Below are positions 21,511-34,055 of a stretch of DNA of 34,055 nt, piece by piece (the first letter of the stretch is position 1; each line of letters opens with the position of its first letter). A program made the translations under genes and the position numbers. The notes below the pieces were generated by a model. That model was not told the origin of the DNA. It saw only the letters and a program-made list of their open reading frames with translations, and did not search any database. Source of the stretch: Armadillidium nasatum (lineage: Eukaryota > Arthropoda > Malacostraca > Isopoda > Armadillidiidae); assembly GCA_009176605.1 (NCBI GenBank), contig SEYY01004176.1, positions 1 to 34,055 on the forward strand. The letters are read 5' to 3'.

Positions 21511-22740
21511 CTAACTAATTGACTTGATATATTTCTTGTGAAGAATGCAATTGAATAAGTTTAAGTATTAGAAAGTTTGTTTTTATAAAAAATTCCAAGA
21601 TTATCTAACTCACAAAATTGACTTGATATATTTCTTGTGAAGAATGCAATTGAATAAGTTTAAGTATTAGAAAGTTTGTTTTTATAAAAAATTCCAAGAT
21701 TATCTAACTCACAAAATTGACTTGATATATTTCTTGTGAAGAATGCAATTGAATAAGTTTAAGTATTAGAAAGTTTGTTTTTATAAAAAATTCCAAGATT
21801 ATCTAACTCACAAAATTGACTTGATATATTTCTTGTGAAGAATGCAATTGAATAAGTTTAAGTATTAGAAAGTTTGTTTTTATAAAAAATTCCAAGATTA
21901 TCTAACTCACAAAATTGACTTGATATATTTCTTGTGAAGAATGCAATTGAATAAGTTTAAGTATTAGAAAGTTTGTTTTTATAAAAAATTCCAAGATTAT
22001 CTAACTCACAAAATTGACTTGATATATTTCTTGTGAAGAATGCAATTGAATAAGTTTAAGTATTAGAAAGTTTGTTTTTATAAAAAATTCCAAGATTATC
22101 TAACTCACAAAATTGACTTGATATATTTCTTGTGAAGAATGCAATTGAATAAGTTTAAGTATTAGAAAGTTTGTTTTTATAAAAAATTCCAAGATTATCT
22201 AACTCACAAAATTGACTTGATATATTTCTTGTGAAGAATGCAATTGAATAAGTTTAAGTATTAGAAAGTTTGTTTTTATAAAAAATTCCAAGATTATCTA
22301 ACTCACAAAATTGACTTGATATATTTCTTGTGAAGAATGCAATTGAATAAGTTTAAGTATTAGAAAGTTTGTTTTTATAAAAAATTCCAAGATTATCTAA
22401 CTCACAAAATTGACTTGATATATTTCTTGTGAAGAATGCAATTGAATAAGTTTAAGTATTAGAAAGTTTGTTTTTATAAAAAATTCCAAGATTATCTAAC
22501 TCACAAAATTGACTTGATATATTTCTTGTGAAGAATGCAATTGAATAAGTTTAAGTATTAGAAAGTTTGTTTTTATAAAAAATTCCAAGATTATCTAACT
22601 CACAAAATTGACTTGATATATTTCTTGTGAAGAATGCAATTGAATAAGTTTAAGTATTAGAAAGTTTGTTTTTATAAAAAATTCCAAGATTATCTAACTC
22701 ACAAAATTGACTTGATATATTTCTTGTGAAGAATGCAATT

Positions 22741-23791
<1,051 letters not shown>

Positions 23792-23889
23792 TGATAGCAT
23801 CCACAGAGCATTCTCAATAAAATAACATCCCCATCCACACTTGCAAAAATTCTACATCTGCATCTGCATTTGATAAAAATTATATATTC

Positions 23890-24006
<117 letters not shown>

Positions 24007-24139
24007 GCTTCAAAACTGTTATTGATTGGAAATAATTAAAAATTGCCATTAGTAATCAAATTGTTTTTATAGTGTGAAGTTCAGAGTTAAGTTTTCATAC
24101 ACAAACAAGAATGCTAAGGATATAAGCGCAATTTGCAGT

Positions 24140-24343
24140 ACAGACAAATTATTTGGAAAAAGTATAATAAGCACAGATTAGAAGAGGGCCAAAGGATGTT
24201 TTGAGGAAGTGAAAGAGATTCAAAGCATTATTTTTGATTCTCATTGAAATGTGCAGTAGCGCTAACCTTAACAAACTTATTACAGAGTACATTGAAGTTG
24301 AAACAACCATAATTTCAGACTCATGGAAAGGGATTAATGATGG
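24140..24343 (+). pseudogene. Merlin/ISXO2-like (IS1595/IS1016-type) transposase relic
   Basis: Pieces in order on the plus strand are a degenerate STDKLFGK near 24145 (where the first catalytic Asp would lie), KYNKHRLEEGQRMF, a TGA stop in place of the usual Trp of a VFGG-like motif, GSERDSKHYF, then after a one-base slip in a T run LILIEMCSSANLNKLITEY and IEVETTIISDSWKGIN. TTIISDSWK carries the second catalytic Asp of the ISXO2 DDE domain, the domain of Merlin transposases in animals. The distal catalytic residue and both element ends are not seen. I could not test this by search, so the call rests on motif order. Confidence 0.68.
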
Positions 24344-24491
24344 TACCTGCATCCTCATAAAAATTAACATAACATCCTCATCCACAAAATTCTACATCAG
24401 CATCTTCACTTGATGAAACTTCTTCATCCACAACCACACCTCACTAAATTTCAACATCCACAAATGATAAAATATGACATCCAATCCATCA

Positions 24492-27289
<2,798 letters not shown>

Positions 27290-28217
27290 GAGTTTAATGG
27301 GCTCATGGAAGTACAATCCCCTGCCTATGGTTCTTTCCCTTCAGAAGACATTCCTCAGATTCTCTAAAGGTCACCAGTGTGGAGGAGGAATGTGAAAGTA
27401 GCATCAATAACTGCATTCTTGTATTGCAAAGGTGTGTTTGTTGCATCAAGCAGTATGGGGAGAGTAAGTACTGAATGTCCTAGAGGATACAAGCTTCGAA
27501 GAAGAAGAGATCTAGCTATTAGATATTTTGGACAGAGGAGAAGGAAGTCAGGAATGTCCTCTACCATGGTGGGACACCAAGGACAGAAAGGCTGTCTTGT
27601 AATGCCCATTCTGCAGAGGTGAGAGTTCAATCTTGTATGGCCTATTCTCAATCTAGTTAAGGCAGTATCCAGTCTCTGGTTATGACTTATATATGTATGT
27701 GGATATGCAGAAGAATCCACCCTGAGCTGTCCCATGTGAGAAGTAAACAGGAAATTTTGAAGTTCTTAATTCCAAATAGTCCTATAAATCTTGTTGATTA
27801 TTCCTCTTGATTCTCAGAGTTCTAGTGAGGTGATAGTGAGCGAATCATGGTTGTGAGAGAGTTGCACCGCTTTATCAAACAATTTCATTGGGAGTGATAC
27901 CTATATGTGAAGGTACCCACTGGAACTGTTTGTCCCAAGATGGATTGACTAACAATTTTAGGAGACATGAGTATATATGGTAGTATATTCTGTGGTATGA
28001 ATGTGGCTTAGGAGTAGAGATGATTTGAAGAGCCGCGTTAGTTACAAAAGATAATTACCTTTTGTGGAGGAAGGAATTGTTCCACAAATGCAGAGCCTGA
28101 AATGTGACATACAATTCAGCAAACACTATGTAGTGCTCCGGTAGAAGTTTCCAGGTTCTAGAGAGCTTAAAGTGAGGGAAATATATTGCTGAAGAGGTAG
28201 AGGCTGGAGCAGTGTAA
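27290..28217 (-). pseudogene. LINE fragment E: RNase H and C-terminal zinc-finger-like domain
   Basis: On the minus strand from 28217 the order is a degenerate RNase H domain (FAELYVTFQALHLWNN, then FVTNAALQII where TDS would be expected, then FQWVPSHIGITPNEIVDKAV near 27890-27950). After a frame break comes an open stretch of 123 codons (27735-27364) with RLRIGHTRLNSHLCRMG and CPWCPTMVEDIPDFLLLCP, a Cys/His cluster typical of zf-RVT endings. WVPSH(V/I)GI plus such a zinc cluster marks Jockey-superfamily LINEs that carry RNase H. The 3' untranslated region with GAGCCCATTAAACTCCAAG ends near 27290 without a poly-A or (TA)n tail. The reverse transcriptase itself is lost by 5' truncation. The RNase H Asp is Asn, so this is a dead copy. 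Confidence 0.83.
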
Positions 28218-28298
28218 TGATAATTATTTATAGGTTTTAATTTGTAATATGTTAATGTTCTTTTTCTTTTTTTAATTTCCAGACATGTAATATAATTC

Positions 28299-28369
28299 TT
28301 TAGTGGAATAAAGCCTTTAAATGAAAGGTGTTTTTATTATTCTATTTCACTTCAGTTTATTCCACTAAA
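28299..28369. promoter_or_regulatory. 14-bp inverted repeat around AATAAA, before gag of Gypsy copy 2
   Basis: TTTAGTGGAATAAA at 28299-28312 and its exact complement TTTATTCCACTAAA at 28356-28369 enclose 43 bases. The left arm contains AATAAA, and the pair ends 18 bases before the gag ATG. It could be the LTR end and leader of the element, but no LTR can be confirmed. Confidence 0.5.
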
Positions 28370-28387
28370 ATAAAAAAAAATAAAAAA

Positions 28388-29289
28388 ATGGATAAATTCC
28401 TTAAACCAGAAAGGTTTGAAGCAAATCCATATGGAAGTACCCCAGAAAGTAAATGGAATCACTGGTACAGAACTTTTAGAAATTTTCTCTCTGCCAGTGA
28501 ACCATATAACCCTAACAAATTGGATACTCTTATTAACTATATTGCTCCTGCTGTTTATGAATACATATCTAGCTGTGAAACTTATGAAGAAGCTATTGAG
28601 GTATTGACACAATTATATGTAAGAACCCAAAAATGAAATTTTTGCTCGACATCAACTAGCCACTCAACGACAGCAAAGTGGAGAGAATTTAGATGAATTT
28701 TTGCAGGTCTTAAAACAATTAAGTATTGACTGCAACTTTAGAGCTGTCAGTGCTGAGAAAAATAGAGATGATGCCATTCGTGATGCATTCATAACTGGAA
28801 TAAATTCTATCTACATTCATCAGAGGTTGTTAGAGAATAAAACATTGGAGCTACAATCCGCATTCGTACTAGCTCATGCTTTAGACATAGCCCAGAAAAA
28901 TTCAAGTTCCTATTCTGCTCCATACACACCTCTCTCAGCATCAGTTTCACCTACTGAAAATTCTCTTGCAACCAATAATATTCCAAACAGTTCTACAGGA
29001 AAAACAGAGTTTACTGCTTCAGCGACCAGACAAAGTATTAAAATGTATAATCAAAAGTGCTATTTAAATAAGTGTCATCCGCTGTTTTACTGTTTTGCAC
29101 GATGTTATTTGTAGAAAATATCAAAAGATGGGGCATTATGCTGTTTGTAGAAGTGAAGGCCAATTATTTGCTGCCACAGATTCTCTATTGGCATCTATTA
29201 TTGGTTCTTCAACCACAGCTTCAAGAGGGTTATCTAAATCTAAAGTTGAAATTATTAATGGAAATCATAGTGCTCTCATAGACTCATAG
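28388..29289 (+). pseudogene. Gag-protease pseudogene of Gypsy copy 2
   Basis: The start ATG at 28388 is chosen because the N-terminus MDKFLKPERFEANP then lines up with copy 1; an upstream in-frame ATG exists at 28328 but lies in non-coding leader. The frame shifts near 28625-28635 inside YVRTQK and continues as NEIFARHQLATQRQQSG, LKQLSIDCNFRAVS and AHALDIAQKN. The first zinc knuckle is degenerate (CYLNKCHPLFYC) and the second reads CRKYQKMGHYAVC, with its second Cys replaced by Tyr, in yet another frame. The protease starts ALIDS and hits a stop at 29287-29289 exactly where the active-site Thr-Gly should be. Confidence 0.85.
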
Positions 29290-29429
29290 TTATAAAAGTG
29301 AGGATTTTGCAAATAGTCTGTCTTTGCCCATTGTTCCAAGGATAGGTAAAATGACTTGTCTTGTGAAACTCTTGGTTATTGCTTTGTTAACTTTAAAATG
29401 TTGAAGCATTATTATAATAAATAAAATTA

Positions 29430-31130
29430 GAAGTCTTGCCTAACTTGTGCAGTGAATTACTGTTGGAACATGATGATCTGTGTCAACAGGAAAGTGTTAA
29501 TCTTAAGTTTGGAGGACAATTGCCTCCACTTAATATATGCAGTTTAAGTTCATACTCAATATACTCTCATCCTCTTTTTTTTAAACCTCCTACCCAACTG
29601 CAAACCAATAGCTACAAAATCAAGAAGTTACAATTACTCAGATTCTTAATTTATTAAGGCAGAGCAGAAATTGAACGTCTGCTTCAAGAAAGAATTATTG
29701 AGCCAAGTGTCTCACCATGGAGAGCTCAAGTAGTCATTGTGAACAACAACAATAATAAAAAAAAAAGATTAGTAATTGATTATTTGCAGACAATTAATAG
29801 GTGCACTCAACTAAATACCTATTCTCTTCCGAGGATTGATGACCTTGTTAACACTATAGCTCATCATTAATATTTTAGTGTAATAGACTTAAAGAGTGCC
29901 TATCATCAAGTCTCTATACAAGAAAATGATAAACCATATATATACAGCTTTCAAAGCCTGTGATAAACTCTATCAGTTTTGCAGAATACCCTTTGTTGTA
30001 ACTAATGGAGTTGCATGTTTTCAGCGTTTCATTCATGATTTTATTGAAAGTAATAAATTGCTTGGTGTATATTCATATCTAAATGATTTGGTAATTTGTG
30101 GAAAAACAGAGGAGGAACACAATTTAAACTTGAATGAATTTCTTGAGGCTGCCAAAAGAAACAATATTACTATTAATTATGAAAAACCAAAGTTTTACTT
30201 AACAGATATTAATTGGCTTGGCTATAGCATTTCTCACAATGAAATAAAACCTGATCCAGAGAGATTGAGACCACTACTGGAACTTCCTTTGCCATCTGAT
30301 GCTAAAACACTAAAAAGAGTAGTTGGATTGTTTTCCTACTATTTCAACTGGATACCAAAGTTTCTGAAAAGATTCATTTGATATCTTCAAACAGGGTACC
30401 TGTGTACCCTGTAGGGCAGTCGTCTGCACAATCAATGAATCAATACCATAGTAAATTGACCGTGTCAATACCAATGCTATAGCGGCTGCACTTAATCAGG
30501 GAGGTAAGCCTGTTGCATTCTTTTCTAGGACTTTAAATAATAGTTTGCGAAAGCATTCTTCAGTGGAAAAGGAGGCATATGCAATTGTTCCCAGGAAAGA
30601 TAATATACCAGCTGTTACTTTGTCAAGATCTTTATGTGCCTCTGTAGATGGGACAGACTCTTTGTTGCAACTTCATAACTCTTTGTGTCATCCCGGAGTT
30701 GCTAGAATGACTCACTTCATTCGTTGCAAAAAAATCTCCCATACTCTGTTGAGGATGTAAAACGCATGACAAAATTATGTCTTATTTGTGCAGAGTGCAA
30801 ACCAAAATTTTATAAACCTCCTTCATCTGTACTTCTTAAGGCATCATCACCATTTGAAAGATTGAATATCGATTTTAAAGGACCACTACCATCTTCATCC
30901 TGTAACAAGTATATGCTGCCACAAGATTTCCTTTTGTGTACCTTTGCTCTGATATGACTACTAAAACTGTTATAAGGCGTCTTTCTTAACTGTTCTCCAT
31001 ATTTGGACTTCCTACATATGTACACACTGATAGGGGTACTGCTTTTGTGTAGCAAGAATTAAAACAATTTCTTCATGGATTTTGCGTAGCTATTAGTAGA
31101 ACTACTACTTACAACCAAACTTTGTATACA
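29430..31130 (+). pseudogene. Pol pseudogene of Gypsy copy 2: RT, partial RNase H, integrase
   Basis: QESVNLKFGGQLPPL near 29485 opens pol. IERLLQERIIEPSVSPWRAQ near 29670 and VIDLKSAYHQV near 29880 (motif A Asp present) follow. The catalytic box reads SYLNDLVICG, with the first Asp changed to Asn at 30082-30084. The tether runs to SYYFNWIPKF at 30360. RNase H is reduced to AIAAALNQGGKPVAFFSRT and SSVEKEAYAIV, with deletions near 30380-30470 and 30590. Integrase shows the zinc-binding LHNSLCHPG (30675) and CLICAEC (30780), the first catalytic Asp in RLNIDFKGPLP (30865) and the second in VHTDRGTAF (31020), but no catalytic Glu. Two frame changes lie in the integrase. Confidence 0.85.
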
Positions 31131-31765
<635 letters not shown>

Positions 31766-31944
31766 GTTTATAACCCTAAGACGACATGAGAAACATTCTA
31801 CAGAGCAGCCACATCATTTCAACCTGAAAGAGGCTTCTAACAAGGAGCGAAAGCTTGTTAAGGATATATTGTTGTTTTCAATGGTGTATAATAACAAAGT
31901 GTAATTTATTAACGTGCATTGGTTAATCTTAGGGTTTATAAACA
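31766..31944. mobile_element. Small element with terminal inverted repeats
   Basis: The left end GTTTATAACCCTAAGA and the reverse complement of the right end GTTTATAAACCCTAAGA match except for one extra A. The interior holds CCTGAAAGAGGCTTC and GGAGCGAAAGCTTG (31823-31855), a motif pair often seen in the terminal regions of Penelope-like retroelements and similar to a hammerhead core. No coding frame. This could be a MITE or a fragment of a Penelope-like terminal repeat. Confidence 0.55.
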
Positions 31945-31985
31945 AATAATACATAAAAAGAGAGTGTTCATAACTCTAGTACTGA

Positions 31986-32344
<359 letters not shown>

Positions 32345-32960
32345 TAAGATGAAAAGCCCTAGTCTCCACCTTTTCGGGAAGAGCTCTATGTGTGGAACCA
32401 CTACAGATGTGTGATGTGTTGCCCCATACATGAGCGAACCACACTCATATAAAGAGCAAGCAACTGGAGTGTTAAGAAATTCTGAAGGCGCTTCAAAACA
32501 CCTAATCTCTTAGAAGCTTGTTTAGGAAGAGAAGTAATGTGATCTTTCCAAGAAAGATCATATAAAAAGAAACACCAACAATATTAAGGACAAATGAAGG
32601 TTTGAGTTGTGTGTTTTTGAAGAAGATATCATAGTTGTGTGGAAGATTGTGTCGAGCAGAGAGATTGAGGAACTGAGTTTCCAAATCTTGCTGTTAAGGA
32701 TAGATTCAAAATCTTTAGAAAGAACGGAGGTTAAAGAAATGAGACGGTAGTTAGAGGGCTGAGAGGGGTACCCCTTTTTTGACACAGAGTAAATGAGCGA
32801 ACGTTTCCAGTAAGAAGGCAAGGTTGAAGTAGAAAGACATAGACGAAATAGTTTACCAAGGAAGGGTGCAAGCTCTGAAGCACAAGTTTTGAGAACCACA
32901 GGAGGGATACCATAAGGTCCGTACGCCTTCCTAGTGTTAAGCTTTGAGGGAGCAGAAAAG
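32345..32960 (-). pseudogene. LINE fragment C: Jockey/BS-like, internally deleted
   Basis: The minus strand carries [43 protein letters not shown] and [11 protein letters not shown], corresponding to about 6590-6850 of fragment B. Within a few bases (near 32680) it jumps to [20 protein letters not shown], corresponding to about 7365 of fragment B. About 520 bases with motif A, GVPQ and the catalytic YADD box are therefore missing. The C-terminal part continues to about 32380 with frame breaks (IFLGKITLLLFLNKLL). Upstream it ends at (AT)n, and beyond that lies a different LINE. Confidence 0.83.
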
Positions 32961-32964
32961 TAGT

Positions 32965-34055
<1,091 letters not shown>

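Larger units (their letters stand above)
17217..22740. repeat. Satellite DNA array, 99-bp monomer, about 55 copies
   Basis: The monomer starts ATAAAAAATTCCAAGATTAT and repeats every 99 bases from 17221. I count 42 direct monomers to 21391, then an inverted monomer, then 11 more complete ones, and a 67-base partial that ends at 22740 in GAAGAATGCAATT. Copies are almost identical. Seen variants are one extra A (monomers starting 17815 and 18915), a T-to-A change after the A run (19114, and another near 19808), two palindromic linkers (18000 and 18599) and the inversion near 21413. Monomers are about 77% A+T, with stops in all frames I followed and no sustained ORF. Such homogeneity implies recent amplification or active homogenisation. 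Whether it is centromeric, heterochromatic or TE-internal cannot be told here. Confidence 0.98.
28299..31130 (+). mobile_element. Ty3/Gypsy retrotransposon, copy 2, heavily decayed
   Basis: Gag, protease remnant, reverse transcriptase, part of RNase H and integrase follow in Gypsy order on the plus strand. Peptides match copy 1 at many points (QLSIDCNFR against RLSIDCAFR; KLYQFCR; VICGKTEEEHN against TICGRTQEEHD), so both belong to one broad family. Neither LTR is identified. Integrase is cut off near 31130. Confidence 0.88.

Noticed and set aside
17217-22740. Satellite array as a CRISPR array
   Set aside because: There are no unique spacers; the full 99 bp is repeated, and the DNA is eukaryotic.
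27377-27622. Plus-strand frame of 81 codons
   Set aside because: It is antisense to the clear LINE C-terminal frame on the minus strand (27364-27735).
28352-28612. Minus-strand frame of 86 codons
   Set aside because: It is the antisense of Gypsy copy 2 gag, which matches copy 1 gag in sense orientation.

Overview
This is repeat-dense, intron-era eukaryotic DNA, almost certainly from an arthropod. The non-LTR reverse transcriptase fragments read like the Jockey/BS-type elements I associate with decapod crustaceans, and the extreme load of (AT)n microsatellites fits that too. That species guess is inference. I see no bacterial signals, no tRNA or rRNA gene, and no convincing host protein-coding gene. 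About 25 long (AT)n tracts make up roughly 11% of the window, and all long YIYIYI reading frames are artefacts of them.

Layout. 1-2779 (minus): the 5' part of a fairly young Ty3/Gypsy retrotransposon (putative LTR, intact gag-protease frame, reverse transcriptase and RNase H running off the window edge). 2873-4622: a hAT DNA transposon with 17-bp terminal inverted repeats, ATCCGC subterminal arrays and a broken transposase. 4753-4962, 8225-8393 and 9872-9998: end fragments of a second hAT family built of GGTGC repeats. 4963-8115: two decayed LINE fragments on the plus strand. 10112-10845: an unclassified element with about 120-bp terminal inverted repeats. 13080-14235 (minus): a dead Tc1/mariner-superfamily transposase. 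15079-15165: one end of a third hAT family. 15283-16058 and 16238-16790 (minus): two LINE 3' fragments.

17217-22740 is a satellite array of about 55 copies of a 99-bp AT-rich monomer. It is nearly perfectly homogeneous, is preceded by a 25-bp-arm hairpin, is punctuated by two identical perfect 40-bp palindromes, and holds one inverted monomer.

Further right: a decayed hAT-like composite (23789-24494) that contains a Merlin/ISXO2-type transposase relic; a quiet unique AT-rich stretch; a LINE fragment with RNase H (27290-28217, minus); a second, heavily decayed Gypsy copy (28299-31130, plus); a small inverted-repeat element (31766-31944); and two more LINE fragments (32345-32960 and 33133-34055, minus).

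The pieces do not form a cooperating gene system. The recurring theme is the link between mobile elements and (AT)n tracts. LINE 3' ends run straight into (TA)n tails, hAT termini sit directly in (AT)n, and several elements carry (AT)n inside. The most unusual local structure is the satellite array with its palindromic and inverted junctions.
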